A DNA stretch of 64,000 nt, taken from positions 4,394,501-4,458,500 of the forward strand of contig NZ_LR134386.1 of the NCBI RefSeq assembly GCF_900637665.1, read 5' to 3'. Of the stretch, positions 7,094-16,876 are shown piece after piece. The stretch comes from Chryseobacterium nakagawai (GTDB lineage: Bacteria; Bacteroidota; Bacteroidia; Flavobacteriales; Weeksellaceae). The notes beneath the pieces are model-generated. The model was not told where the DNA came from and searched no databases. It worked only from the letters and a program-made list of their open reading frames with translations. Position numbers and translations under genes: made by a program. The first letter of the stretch is position 1. The number at the start of each line of letters is the position of its first letter.

Positions 7094-9883
7094 ATGAAAA
7101 AACAACTCCACAAGAGCATTATGCTGCTTGCCTTGTTTTCTGCTGGTTATGCTTTTGCACAAAGCCAAATTCTTGAAGGTAGGGTACTGGATGAGAAAGA
7201 CAACACTCCTATAGAAGGTGTAAAAGTAAAGGTAAATGACCAGGAAGTAGTTACAGACCTTTCCGGATACTATTCTATCAACTTATCCCCTGGTACTAAC
7301 TATATAATAACAGTAAGCTCTAACGGGTACAACAGAAAGGAGATCAGTGAAGTTATTGTAAAAAATGACGGCAATACTCATCTTGATATTGTTTTGGAAA
7401 AACCAACTGCTAAAGAGAAAGAGATTGAGGGAGTTGTCATTAAATCTAATGCAAGAAAAGAAACCATAGCTTCTACCATCGGATTACAGAAAAATGCGGG
7501 TGTAGTTTCTCAGGTTATCGGTATTGAAGCAATTAAAAGAAGTCCGGACAGAAACACTGGTGAAGTTCTGAAAAGAGTGTCCGGGGTGAGTTTATTTGAC
7601 GGAAAATATATTGTAGTAAGAGGATTATCTGACCGTTATAACCAAGCCATGTTAAATGGTATTCAGTTATCCAGTACGGAGCCGGACAGAAAGACATTCT
7701 CTTTTGACCTTTTCCCTGCCAATGTTATCGAAACGCTTGTCATCAACAAAACCTTTATTCCTGAATATACGGGTGAATGGGGAGGTGGTCTGATTCAGGT
7801 AAACACTAAAGATATTCCCAATAAAGATTTCTTCAATGTACAAGTGGGTGTAGGAGGTAACAACATTACCATGAACCATGAGTTCTTTATGCAGAAAGGA
7901 GGAAAATGGGACTTTCTAGGAATTGATGACGGTTATAGAAAATTACCTACTAATATGCCTGCAAAGAATGCTTTCAGTATTCTGAATGAAGGTCAAAAAA
8001 CAGATATTGGTAAAGGGTTTACTAAAAATTTAGGATACAATACGGTAGGATATCCTGAAAATGTAAGCTTACAGTTAGACGGAGGTTTCAATACAAAGGT
8101 TTTCGGAAAAGATTTGGGGGTTATTGCAGTTTTAAACTACAGTAACAACAAAAGAAGAACCGTAACCAACAACCGTTTCTTTACCATCAACGACGAAATA
8201 GCCAATACAAACTTCGATTATTATACTGAAAAATATACCAACGATGTTATTCTTGGTGGGATGTTGAATCTAGCCCTGAAGTTTAACAGCAACAATAAAA
8301 TCTCCCTGAAGAACATCATCACCAACAATACGGTGAACCACATGTCTTTCAGATCAGGAAAGGATTTTGAATTCGATCCTATCAATGGAACCAATATTCA
8401 GGCAAGAGAAATAGGATTTAAAGAAACTATTTTCTATAATTCAACCCTTTCCGGAACGCACAAAATAGATGCTCTTGGCGGATTTACCGTAAACTGGTAC
8501 GGAAGCTTCGGGATCCTGGATCAGTATATTCCATTGTTACAGCGTTTGCAGTACAACCAATATACGAATATGCAGGGAAGTCCTTATCTTGCGTTAATCT
8601 CGAATGGTCTTTCCCAGAAATCAGGAAGTGTTTTCTATTCTACATTGAGCGATTATCTATACAATGCAGGAGGTGATATTTCTAAATCATTTACTTTATT
8701 CGGAGAGAAACAAACTATCAAGGGTGGATATTTATTCAAGGTAAAAGACAGGATATACAACTCAAGACCTTTCTCTGTAAGACTTGAAAAATACAACCAG
8801 GGATTACTTTCCCAACCTTTTGAGACGATTTTTAATCCTGAAAACTTCGGAACTGACGGTAGATTTACATTTGATGAAATTGCCGGAAACCAATACCGAT
8901 ATATTGCCAACACAATCCTTAATGCAGGATATTTACAGTTTGACAACAACTTTACACCATGGCTAAGAGCTATTTGGGGATTAAGAGTTGAAAACTTTGA
9001 TCAGTTGGTAGGGAGTACAAAAAGAAGCGATGACCGATTTGTAAATACACGAGTTACAGACTTCTTACCGGCACTTAACCTGACTTTCAAAGTAAATCCT
9101 AAAATGAATATACGTCTTGCCGGTTCTCAGACTGTGGTAAGACCTGAGTTCCGAGAAGTTTCTCCTTTGGCATATTATGATTTTGATTTGGGAGCTACCG
9201 TAATTGGTAGTAAAGATATCGAAAGAACTAAAATCACCAATGCAGACCTTCGTTGGGAATTCTATCCAAGAAACGGTGAGATCCTTTCCGTAGCTGCTTT
9301 CTATAAAAACTTCAAAAAACCGATCGAATTGTACTTCAACCAATCGGGGGTAGGAACAAGTAACACGTTCAATTATCTGAATGTAGATAAGGCTGATGCA
9401 TATGGAGTTGAATTGGAATTCAGAAAAAAACTGGATTTCGTAAGCACTCTTAAAGACTTCACATTGGGTGGTAACTTCGCTTATATTAAAAATAAAGTAA
9501 CCGATGAGGCTACCAGAATTGACAGACCCATGCAGGGGCAGTCTCCATACACCATCAACTTAAGTCTTCAGTATGATGCTGAGAAGTCAGGATGGTCTTC
9601 TACTGTACTATTCAATATGATCGGAAGAAGAATCCTTTACGTAGGAAATGATCAGGTTCCACCAATCTGGGAAGCTCCAAGACCACTTTTAGATTTCCAG
9701 ATTGCTAAGAAAATATGGAATAAAAAAGGAGAAATCAAGCTAAACGTTTCTGATATCCTGAACCGTCGTGCAAAATTCTATCATGATCTGAACAATAACA
9801 AAAAGTATGATACTACTGATGCTCTTGCCATAGATCGATTAACAGGTACCAACTTCAGTTTAACATTAGGGTACAGCTTTTAA
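7094..9883 (+). CDS. TonB-dependent outer-membrane receptor (SusC/CarboxypepD_reg type)
   Basis: The product is 929 residues: a signal peptide (cleavage near 22, SAGYAFAQS), a carboxypeptidase-regulatory-like beta-sandwich (about 25-100), a plug domain (about 125-240, including RGLSDRYNQAMLNGI) and a 22-strand-type barrel ending in the aromatic residue FSLTLGYSF. It should import a bulky ligand across the outer membrane with TonB energy. It is followed 46 bp later by a lipoprotein gene, and it is divergent from the PhoBR-like pair. The ligand is unknown; a phosphate-containing compound is one possibility suggested only by the neighbours. Confidence 0.88.
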   Translation: MKKQLHKSIMLLALFSAGYAFAQSQILEGRVLDEKDNTPIEGVKVKVNDQEVVTDLSGYYSINLSPGTNYIITVSSNGYNRKEISEVIVKNDGNTHLDIVLEKPTAKEKEIEGVVIKSNARKETIASTIGLQKNAGVVSQVIGIEAIKRSPDRNTGEVLKRVSGVSLFDGKYIVVRGLSDRYNQAMLNGIQLSSTEPDRKTFSFDLFPANVIETLVINKTFIPEYTGEWGGGLIQVNTKDIPNKDFFNVQVGVGGNNITMNHEFFMQKGGKWDFLGIDDGYRKLPTNMPAKNAFSILNEGQKTDIGKGFTKNLGYNTVGYPENVSLQLDGGFNTKVFGKDLGVIAVLNYSNNKRRTVTNNRFFTINDEIANTNFDYYTEKYTNDVILGGMLNLALKFNSNNKISLKNIITNNTVNHMSFRSGKDFEFDPINGTNIQAREIGFKETIFYNSTLSGTHKIDALGGFTVNWYGSFGILDQYIPLLQRLQYNQYTNMQGSPYLALISNGLSQKSGSVFYSTLSDYLYNAGGDISKSFTLFGEKQTIKGGYLFKVKDRIYNSRPFSVRLEKYNQGLLSQPFETIFNPENFGTDGRFTFDEIAGNQYRYIANTILNAGYLQFDNNFTPWLRAIWGLRVENFDQLVGSTKRSDDRFVNTRVTDFLPALNLTFKVNPKMNIRLAGSQTVVRPEFREVSPLAYYDFDLGATVIGSKDIERTKITNADLRWEFYPRNGEILSVAAFYKNFKKPIELYFNQSGVGTSNTFNYLNVDKADAYGVELEFRKKLDFVSTLKDFTLGGNFAYIKNKVTDEATRIDRPMQGQSPYTINLSLQYDAEKSGWSSTVLFNMIGRRILYVGNDQVPPIWEAPRPLLDFQIAKKIWNKKGEIKLNVSDILNRRAKFYHDLNNNKKYDTTDALAIDRLTGTNFSLTLGYSF

Positions 9884-9929
9884 TAATTCATTCAAAATAA
9901 TCTAATAAAAATAATTTAATTCTTACAAT

Positions 9930-11336
9930 ATGAAAAAGTTCGTTTTATATTCTTTAATGCTTGGTGCTTTAGTGTCAACTACTGCATGTAGAAATATAGA
10001 AGAAGATGGACCGACCATCGTTCAAAATGGAGGTAACGGAAACGGAGGGGATACTGAAAACCTAATTCTTTCAGGAAAAATCACATCTGATCTTACCCTT
10101 AAAGCTAATAAAATCTATAAGCTGAGAGGATTAGTATATGTAACCAAAGGAGCAACATTAACTATTGAGCCTGGTACAAAAATCGTAGGTGAAGCTGATA
10201 AAAATGGAGCTTTAATCATTACGAGAGGAAGTAAAATCATGGCTAAAGGAACTGCTACCAATCCCATTATCTTTACTTCAGAAAAACCTAGTCCAAAAAG
10301 AGGTGACTGGGCAGGTCTTGTTATCTTAGGAAATGCACCTACCAATGCTACTTTTAAAGGACAAAACGGTGTTGGAGAAATGGAAGGAGGTATCAATGAC
10401 GCTGATGGTCTTGGACTTTATGGAGGAAATAACCCAGCTGATAACAGTGGTGTATTACAATATGTAAGAGTAGAATATGCAGGATATGCTTTCTTACCGG
10501 ATAAAGAGATCAACGGGATCACATTCGGAGGAGTAGGTAACGGAACTCTTGTAGACTATGTTGAGGTTGCTTACGCTAATGATGACAGCTTCGAGTGGTT
10601 CGGAGGAACGGTAAACTGTTCTCACCTTATTGCCTACAAAGGTCTTGATGATGATTTCGATACTGATAATGGTTATTCAGGGAATGTTCAGTTCGGTATT
10701 GCTGTAAGAGATTCTCAGGTTGCGGACGTTTCAGGATCTAACGCATTTGAATCTGATAATGATGCTAATGGTTCTGTTACTGCACCTCAAACCTCAGCTA
10801 CATTCTCTAACATGACCATTATTGGGCCAATCAACTCTGCTGCCCCTGGTCAAATCAATGCTTTATTCCAAAATGCATTACAAATCAGAAGAAACTCTTC
10901 TATCTCTGTATTCAACTCTGTATTCACAGGATATCCTGTAGGTCTGTTTATTGATGCTACTAAAGGAACTGCAACAGATCTTAATATTACAGGAAATAGA
11001 TTATTCTTTGAAAACAATGTTTTAGCAGGAAATACTACTCCTCTGAAATTCGGACCTTCTACTCCTACAACGTATTCAATAGAACTTCTTACCACTTGGT
11101 TTAATAATGGTGGAAACTCAATCTTAGGTTCTACAGCTGATATAAAACTTACTAACGCATGGGCTCCTGGCGGAACTACTCCGAACTTTGCTCCTGCTTC
11201 AGGATCTCCACTATTGACCGGAGCTAAATTCACCAATACTAAAGTAAGTAACTGGTTCCAAAAAGTAGCTTACAAAGGTGCTGTGGCAGACATTAATGAT
11301 ACTTGGTACGCTGGATGGACCAACTACAATTTATAA
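9930..11336 (+). CDS. Surface lipoprotein partner of the TonB receptor (beta-helix-like)
   Basis: The product is 468 residues with a lipoprotein signal (STTAC, Cys20), then a Gly/Asn-rich linker. The body contains GRGSKIMAKGT-type and PIIFTSE motifs typical of right-handed beta-helix-like Bacteroidota lipoproteins that are encoded next to TonB receptors. It carries no SusD signature (no TPR helices), so it is not a classical SusD. It is co-directional with the receptor (46 bp gap) and ends at a strong terminator, so the two genes form one unit. Its role in ligand capture is inferred. Confidence 0.75.
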   Translation: MKKFVLYSLMLGALVSTTACRNIEEDGPTIVQNGGNGNGGDTENLILSGKITSDLTLKANKIYKLRGLVYVTKGATLTIEPGTKIVGEADKNGALIITRGSKIMAKGTATNPIIFTSEKPSPKRGDWAGLVILGNAPTNATFKGQNGVGEMEGGINDADGLGLYGGNNPADNSGVLQYVRVEYAGYAFLPDKEINGITFGGVGNGTLVDYVEVAYANDDSFEWFGGTVNCSHLIAYKGLDDDFDTDNGYSGNVQFGIAVRDSQVADVSGSNAFESDNDANGSVTAPQTSATFSNMTIIGPINSAAPGQINALFQNALQIRRNSSISVFNSVFTGYPVGLFIDATKGTATDLNITGNRLFFENNVLAGNTTPLKFGPSTPTTYSIELLTTWFNNGGNSILGSTADIKLTNAWAPGGTTPNFAPASGSPLLTGAKFTNTKVSNWFQKVAYKGAVADINDTWYAGWTNYNL

Positions 11337-11364
11337 AATAATATAGTAATTAGATTTTATTCAT

Positions 11365-11401
11365 AAAAAGCCTTCGGAAGTGTTTTCCGAAGGCTTTTTT
11401 T
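11365..11401 (+). terminator. Intrinsic terminator after the receptor/lipoprotein unit
   Basis: AAAAGCCTTCGGA pairs with TCCGAAGGCTTTT around a short loop and is followed by a T run. It lies about 30 bp after the lipoprotein stop. Confidence 0.92.
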
Positions 11402-11578
11402 AGCATGATTATCCAAAATAACGGATTATAGCAGTTTTCAATATTAAGACATTTTAACATGTAAAAGATCAACCTGTCTTTTGTCAACATAAAAATGATG
11501 ATTTGAGTAGCCTGTTGACCTTCTGATTTTAAATTTTAGCTAAAGAACTTTTCACTTTTATATCAATAAAAAAAACAA

Positions 11579-11598
11579 CCACCGGAAAAACCCGGTGG
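11579..11598 (-). terminator. Intrinsic terminator for the cytosolic amidohydrolase
   Basis: CCACCGG pairs with CCGGTGG around AAAAAC. On the minus strand the stem is followed by TTGTTTTTTTT, about 50 bp after the gene's stop. Confidence 0.85.
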
Positions 11599-11645
11599 CT
11601 GATTCACAAAAAACAAGTGTATAAAAAATATATACTACGTAAAAT

Positions 11646-12884
11646 TTAACTTCTCCAGAATAGGTTCCCGTTGTGCATCAGGGCTTCTATTTTAGACATT
11701 CTGGAAACAGCTTCTGCAGAACATGAGGCGTCTGCTAAAACAATTGCGGCCTCATCCCCCGCTTTAGGCCACTGCTGATTGCCTTTGTCATCCAAAGGAA
11801 CAATGCTTTGAGTTGCAAACTGTAATGCTCTTGACAAGGCAAATTCAGTAGCATAACCATAGAGTTCTGCGATCAGATTGGCTTTCTGTAACATACTTCC
11901 GGATCCGAAAGTACTCCAGAAATCCTGTACATTATCATTTCCGATCAAAACATTTACACCATATTTTTTCAACGTTGGGATTGGCATGATGGTCTTTTTA
12001 AAGGGTACTGATGAAGCGATTCCTACTTTTCCGGCTGCCAGTTTTTCTGAAATTTCCTCTGCCTCTTTTGGGGAAAGATGAGCCAATGCAAATGCATGAC
12101 TTACAAATGTTTTCCCTTGAAGTGCAGGATTTTCAATCGTTTTATCAATCAGATAGTTGATCGTCTTCATTCCGGACTCTCCTACTTCATGCAGGTGAAT
12201 ATCAATTCCTTTATTATGATCCAGTGCCAGCTGCACGGTAAAATCCATTACTTTTTCAATACTTCCATCAAGGCTAAACGGATCTACTCCACCAATAAAA
12301 GCTACACTTTTTAATTTTGCGGCTTCCTTCATTAAAGGAGCTGTTTCTGTATAATACACCCCATGTTGTGGAAATGCAACCAACTCTGCTTTAAAGGAAT
12401 CTTTTTTATTTTGAAGCGCTTGTTCTAAATGTTCCAATGATTTTAAACCTGAGGTAGGATCAATATTGAAATGAGTTCTTGCAAAATGGGTTCCATAATG
12501 CTGTTGCAGACTGATAAGCTGTTCAGCTCTTTCCACTGAAGTTTTTAATAGCTCAGGAATGATCTCCTGTTCATAAGCGATCATATCCTTTACCGTTTTT
12601 CTTTTAGAAGAAAGTGCCTGCCAGGGAAGACCATACCAAGTTTTATCCAGATGAATGTGCATATCCCTGAAAGCAGGAAGCATCAGATACCCTTTGGCAT
12701 CAATAGCATTGGATACAGGATCATTAGCCTTTACTGATTTAATTTTTCCATTTTCAATTTCGATACTGAAAAGGTCTGTTTTTGTTCCGATAACCTCTTC
12801 ATTTTCGTATTCAAAACCTGTTTCCAGGCGGACATTTTTAAGGGAATAGTTTCCTTTTGCAGTTAATTGATAGGGAAATTGCAT
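11646..12884 (-). CDS. Amidohydrolase (cytosine-deaminase-like), cytosolic paralog
   Basis: The product is 412 residues of the metal-dependent amidohydrolase superfamily. Visible metal or active-site motifs are DMHIHLDKT (H76, H78), DIHLHEVGESG, FVSHAFALAH and LIGNDNVQDFW, in the order seen in CodA-like cytosine deaminases. No signal peptide is present. It is closely similar across its length to the protein at 14877-16211, which does carry an export signal. It lies 80 bp after the AraC-type regulator gene, with a hairpin between. The substrate is unknown; a deaminase or an N-acyl/cyclic amide hydrolase is possible. Confidence 0.8.
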   Translation of the reverse strand: MQFPYQLTAKGNYSLKNVRLETGFEYENEEVIGTKTDLFSIEIENGKIKSVKANDPVSNAIDAKGYLMLPAFRDMHIHLDKTWYGLPWQALSSKRKTVKDMIAYEQEIIPELLKTSVERAEQLISLQQHYGTHFARTHFNIDPTSGLKSLEHLEQALQNKKDSFKAELVAFPQHGVYYTETAPLMKEAAKLKSVAFIGGVDPFSLDGSIEKVMDFTVQLALDHNKGIDIHLHEVGESGMKTINYLIDKTIENPALQGKTFVSHAFALAHLSPKEAEEISEKLAAGKVGIASSVPFKKTIMPIPTLKKYGVNVLIGNDNVQDFWSTFGSGSMLQKANLIAELYGYATEFALSRALQFATQSIVPLDDKGNQQWPKAGDEAAIVLADASCSAEAVSRMSKIEALMHNGNLFWRS

Positions 12885-12911
12885 GATTTAATATTTTAAC
12901 CCTACAAAATT

Positions 12912-12938
12912 ACACCGGCTTCTTATGAAAACCGGTGT
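12912..12938 (-). terminator. Hairpin between AraC-type gene and amidohydrolase
   Basis: ACACCGG pairs with CCGGTGT. On the minus strand AATTTTG follows the stem. It probably ends or attenuates the regulator transcript before the amidohydrolase gene. Confidence 0.6.
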
Positions 12939-12964
12939 ATCAATTATGTCTTGTTTTGTATAAA

Positions 12965-13870
12965 TTATTCCTTGAATTGAGATGGCGTCATTCCCGTTTG
13001 CATTTTAAAGAATTTCGAAAAACTGGCATGATCGTAAAACCCTAAGTCATACACAATATCTTTTACAGACATTTCCGAAACTTTCAAAAGACGCTTTGCT
13101 TCCAGTAAAATACGATCCTGAATAAGAGATGATGCAGAAGCATTGAGATTTTTTTTACAGACAATATTCAGATAATTGGCAGAAATATTCAGTTTATCTG
13201 CATAAAAGGAAACAGATCTTTCAGTTCTGAAATGTTCATCAATCAGGTGTAAAAATTTAGAAATAATGGGATTTGAATTGTAAACTTCAAAATCCTTAAA
13301 AACGCCTTCCACAGTTTGGCTTACCAATAAACCAATCAATTCACTTCTCTTTTTGATCAGTTCCCAAAATATGTTTTCACTACTCAATTCTTTCTGAATA
13401 GCCTGAAATTCATACAGGAAGGTTTTAAAAACATCTTGGGAAAGATTAATTACAGGATGATTCTGATAATAAGAGGCTGAAAATCTCAGTGATGGCAAAA
13501 AACTTTCAAACCAATCCCTGCTAATCATCAATTGATAGCCTACCGTCTCTTTTTCAATCACCCATTGATGTACCTGATCTGGAAAAACAAGATGAATCTG
13601 ATAATCCTTTACCTGATGTTCCGTAAAATCTATAGTGTGGGAACCTACTCCATGTTCAAAAAGATTGATGATAAAAAAATCATGTTTATGGGGATCATCA
13701 ATAGAACGTGCCCCATAGAGTTCATTAAACAGCAAATGACAGCCACTAAGCTGGTTCTCGCTAAACTCCTGAATTCCTAAAATGGGAAAATGATCTGTAT
13801 GATAATTCACGCTACCTGAATTTCTTCTAAAATTAATAAAATTTATGTGAGAAAAAATTAAAATAGCCAC
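12965..13870 (-). CDS. AraC-family transcriptional regulator
   Basis: The product is 301 residues with an N-terminal cupin-like sensor region (about 30-120, including a His-rich DDPHKHDFFIINLF strand) and a C-terminal double helix-turn-helix AraC domain (about 205-300, with YLNIVCKKNLNASASSLI and DLGFYDHASFSKFFK). It lies directly upstream of the cytosolic amidohydrolase on the same strand, so it may control that gene or its exported paralog. The first Met is the only candidate before residue 110, so the start is taken there, although it is preceded by weak sequence. Confidence 0.88.
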   Translation of the reverse strand: MAILIFSHINFINFRRNSGSVNYHTDHFPILGIQEFSENQLSGCHLLFNELYGARSIDDPHKHDFFIINLFEHGVGSHTIDFTEHQVKDYQIHLVFPDQVHQWVIEKETVGYQLMISRDWFESFLPSLRFSASYYQNHPVINLSQDVFKTFLYEFQAIQKELSSENIFWELIKKRSELIGLLVSQTVEGVFKDFEVYNSNPIISKFLHLIDEHFRTERSVSFYADKLNISANYLNIVCKKNLNASASSLIQDRILLEAKRLLKVSEMSVKDIVYDLGFYDHASFSKFFKMQTGMTPSQFKE

Positions 13871-14192
13871 AAAAGAAGTATAAGTATCCTTTGTGGCTAA
13901 AACACCAACTCAATTATATATCTGAATTTTATGATTCTTTACTATTGAAACATCTCTAGATCATTTCCAATAAGATGAAAAATCTTATACTTCCACCATC
14001 AATAATTCATTTGTAATTAATCTATAAAAAAAATTATTTCTCACCCATAGGCACATAGGTGATAATACTTAAAAGCAAATGTTGGGAATCGCAACGGCGC
14101 TAAGGTTTAGTTCATGATGCTGTATTTAACGTGCAAAGATTTTATCTCCGATAAAATTTAATACCACTTTTATAAGCTGTAAATATTATTTT
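13871..14192. other. Intergenic region with a dispersed-repeat-like segment
   Basis: These 322 bp hold no gene. At about 14041-14063 the sequence CACCCATAGGCACATAGGTG is a partial inverted repeat. Its core resembles the CACATAAGTACATAGA segment in the intergenic region near 26880. No terminator with a T run was recognised for the ankyrin gene that ends at 14193. Confidence 0.4.
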
Positions 14193-14864
14193 TTATGATT
14201 TCAGGATCATAGCTATTTCTTTAAAGCCTAATGATTCGGCATGTTGTAAAGGTGTTTTTCCTGCATGATCAGGAATCGTAAGATCCGCTCCATGATCTTT
14301 CAGGATCTGGACAATTTCCTGGTATTTTTGGGTTCCGTTTCCAAGAATTACCGCTTCCATTAAAGCTGTCCAGCCTAATTTGTTCACATGATTGACCGGA
14401 AAACCTTTTGTTTTAACGAGCACCTTCACGGTTTCCACATACCCACGTTCACAGGCAGGAATCAAAGCTGTTCCATTATAACGATTAAACAAATCGAAAC
14501 GGGCTCCATTTTCAAGATATAGCTTTACCAATTCCGTTTGTCCGCTTGCTCCAGCGTATAAAAATGCACTGTCTAACTGGTTATCCTGAAGATTAACATT
14601 TGCTTTATAGGAAACCAACAGCTTTGCCATTTCGGTTTGTTTCTCTACGGTTGCGATCAGCAATAGAGAACGTCCTTTTCCATCTCGTGTGTTCACATCT
14701 GTTCCGTTTTCCAAAGCAGATTTAACAGCAGAAATATTATTCTTCTTTACCTGATTGATGATGTCTTTTTCCTGCATGATATTCTCATTTGAAAAATTCC
14801 CGGATCTCTCCTGACAGGCACTCAGACTCCCGAATGCTAAAAGAAATACCAATATTTTCTTCAT
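14193..14864 (-). CDS. Ankyrin-repeat lipoprotein
   Basis: The product is 223 residues. The N-terminal signal ends in LSAC (Cys17), so it is a lipoprotein. From about residue 36 there are five or six ankyrin repeats (for example NGTDVNTRDGKGRSLLLIA and HGADLTIPDHAGKTPLQHA). It lies 12 bp downstream of the exported amidohydrolase gene on the same strand, so the two are probably co-transcribed and may act together outside the inner membrane. Ankyrin repeats usually bind proteins; the partner is not evident. Confidence 0.85.
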   Translation of the reverse strand: MKKILVFLLAFGSLSACQERSGNFSNENIMQEKDIINQVKKNNISAVKSALENGTDVNTRDGKGRSLLLIATVEKQTEMAKLLVSYKANVNLQDNQLDSAFLYAGASGQTELVKLYLENGARFDLFNRYNGTALIPACERGYVETVKVLVKTKGFPVNHVNKLGWTALMEAVILGNGTQKYQEIVQILKDHGADLTIPDHAGKTPLQHAESLGFKEIAMILKS

Positions 14865-14876
14865 TTTAAATTAAAT

Positions 14877-16211
14877 TTAAAAAACTACATTTCCCTGATA
14901 TACCAATGATTCAACATTAGAGATTCTTGATACCGCTTCCGCAGAACAACTGGCATTCAGCAAAACAAAATCTGCTTTATCCCCTGTTTTAGGCCATTGC
15001 TGAGTTCCTTTATCATCCAATGGAAGAATATTTCCGGTTGCCAGTTTTAAACTTCTTGATAATAAAAACTCAGTTGAATATCCGTACAGCTGTGCCATTA
15101 AATTGGCTTTCTGAAGTACACTTCCGGTTCCAAAAGTATTCCAATGATCTACAATACTGTCATTTCCTGTCAGTACCGTTACCTTATGTTTGTATAAAGT
15201 AGGAATTGGCATAATCAGTCTTCCGAAAGGAATAGTAGAAACAACTCCAATCTGTGCATCGGCCAATTTTGCAGCAATATCTTCCTGCTTTATTTCATCT
15301 AATTTCGCCAGTATAAAACAATGGCTCAAGTATGTTTTCCCTTTTAAAGAAGGGTTTTCATTTACTTTTTTTATCAGATATTCTACCGTCTTCAATCCGG
15401 AATCTCCCGTTTCATGAAGGTGAATATCTATTCCTTTCTTATGGTCTAAAGCTAACTGAACTGTAAAATCCATTACTTTTTCAATATTCCCATCGACATT
15501 AAAAGGATCTACTCCACCAATAAAATCAATATCCATTTTCGCAGCCTCCTTCAGATACGGTGCTGAATCTGTATAGAATACTCCGTGTTGCGGAAAAGCC
15601 ACCAGCTCTGCTCCGAAACCTTCCTTTTTATTTTCTAAAGCTTTCTGTAGATTTTTTAATGACTGAAGTTTTGAGGTAGGTTCAATATTCACATGACTTC
15701 TCGCATAGGATGTTCCTTTTGATTGTAATAATTCAATCAATTTTTCAGCTTTTAATGTTGATTTTTTCAGCATTTCAGGGAGCATTTTCTGCTCCAGCTC
15801 AATCATCCCTTTTATTCCACCGGTTCTTTTCCTTACAGCTTGCCATTTGTCTCCATAAAATGTTTTATCCAGATGGATATGCATGTCTTTAAAGGCGGGA
15901 AGCATTAATAAACCTCTCGCATCTATAGCTTTTGAATTAGGTTGGTTTGCAGTAATTTTAGAGATTTTTCCATTTTCAACTTCTACATAGAACAGATCAG
16001 TTTTTGTGGCGGAAACTTCTCCTTCGTCATATTCAAAACCCGTTTCTAAACGAACATTTTTTAGGCTCAACTTTCCTTTTGCTACACTGTTTTTCTCATC
16101 CAAAAAAGGGGATGCTGTCATGATATTAGGTATTAAAGTTAATCCTGCCATTGCCATTGCTGAATTTCTGATAAAATCCTTGCGGGACATATTATTGTCT
16201 GAAGTCTTCAT
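14877..16211 (-). CDS. Exported amidohydrolase (paralog of 11646-12884)
   Basis: The product is 444 residues from the ATG at 16211. A start signal with MSRKDFIRNSAMAMAGLTLI looks like a Tat-type leader with Arg-Lys in place of Arg-Arg. The body carries the same amidohydrolase motifs as its paralog: DMHIHLDKTFYG, DIHLHETGDSG, YLSHCFILA and LTGNDSIVDHW. The open frame extends 36 codons further upstream without a signal or promoter, so the internal ATG is chosen. It is the first gene of a unit with the ankyrin lipoprotein, which suggests an extracytoplasmic role. Confidence 0.82.
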   Translation of the reverse strand: MKTSDNNMSRKDFIRNSAMAMAGLTLIPNIMTASPFLDEKNSVAKGKLSLKNVRLETGFEYDEGEVSATKTDLFYVEVENGKISKITANQPNSKAIDARGLLMLPAFKDMHIHLDKTFYGDKWQAVRKRTGGIKGMIELEQKMLPEMLKKSTLKAEKLIELLQSKGTSYARSHVNIEPTSKLQSLKNLQKALENKKEGFGAELVAFPQHGVFYTDSAPYLKEAAKMDIDFIGGVDPFNVDGNIEKVMDFTVQLALDHKKGIDIHLHETGDSGLKTVEYLIKKVNENPSLKGKTYLSHCFILAKLDEIKQEDIAAKLADAQIGVVSTIPFGRLIMPIPTLYKHKVTVLTGNDSIVDHWNTFGTGSVLQKANLMAQLYGYSTEFLLSRSLKLATGNILPLDDKGTQQWPKTGDKADFVLLNASCSAEAVSRISNVESLVYQGNVVF

Positions 16212-16447
16212 TTCCAATCTATTTATGACAAAATTAAAAAGAAGTGTTCTGAACAAAGTGTATAGTTTATTACAAAATCTGTATAATTTATACTTTTTTA
16301 TCACTGTAATAAAAATCACTATAATAATACATTATTAATTATTTTCTCACCAAAATAACTTCTTATACACATACTATTACACTATAAATCAACCTCTTTA
16401 ATACATTTCAAGTAATAAAATATGAACTTTATTTTTTTTGTATAATT

Positions 16448-16455
16448 TATATTTG
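16448..16455 (+). promoter_or_regulatory. -7-type promoter element for the first small secreted protein
   Basis: TATATTTG matches TAnnTTTG and lies 12 bp before the ATG at 16468. No TTG at the ideal spacing is visible, so only the -7 half is supported. Confidence 0.45.
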
Positions 16456-16467
16456 TAAGAAAAAAAC

Positions 16468-16821
16468 ATGAAAAAATTGATTAGCTTGATTTTAATAGGT
16501 ATCACATCTATTTCGTTTGCTCAAGTAGGTATTAACACTGAAAATCCTAAAGCAACCTTAGATGTTACCGCAAAAAAAAACGCTTTAGCAATTGAAGGCT
16601 TATTACCTCCAAGATTGACACGTGCAGAACTTACAGAGAAAGGTAATACTTTATATGGAACAGAACAGGATGGTACCATAATATATATTACGGAGGCTTC
16701 CGGAGGCGATCGACAAAACCAAAGAGAATATATTGAAGGTAAAGGTCTTTATATCTTTGATGCGGAAGCTTCCAACAATGAAGGAAGATGGATGTGCCTA
16801 TATTGCTATGCCTTTCTTTAA
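16468..16821 (+). CDS. Small secreted protein, tandem paralog 1
   Basis: The product is 117 residues with a signal peptide (cleavage near 18, SISFAQ). It then has QVGINTENPKATLDVTAKK, the start motif of many large Chryseobacterium surface proteins, but here the protein stops after about 100 mature residues. It ends with EGRWMCLYCYAFL, whose two Cys could form a disulfide or bind a ligand. The next gene encodes a close paralog. No function is known. Its size suggests a complete small protein rather than a broken large one. Confidence 0.75.
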   Translation: MKKLISLILIGITSISFAQVGINTENPKATLDVTAKKNALAIEGLLPPRLTRAELTEKGNTLYGTEQDGTIIYITEASGGDRQNQREYIEGKGLYIFDAEASNNEGRWMCLYCYAFL

Positions 16822-16876
16822 TCAAATTAATAAATAAAAAAGAGACTGGATTTTAAATTTACCTTTGAAAAAAAAT

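Larger units (their letters stand above)
11337..11645. other. Intergenic region between convergent genes, with two terminators
   Basis: There is no gene in this 309-bp stretch. It holds the plus-strand terminator at 11365-11401 and the minus-strand terminator at 11579-11598. Between them, GTCAACA and TGTTGAC form a 7-bp inverted repeat about 40 bp apart (near 11483-11520). I see nothing else. Confidence 0.6.
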
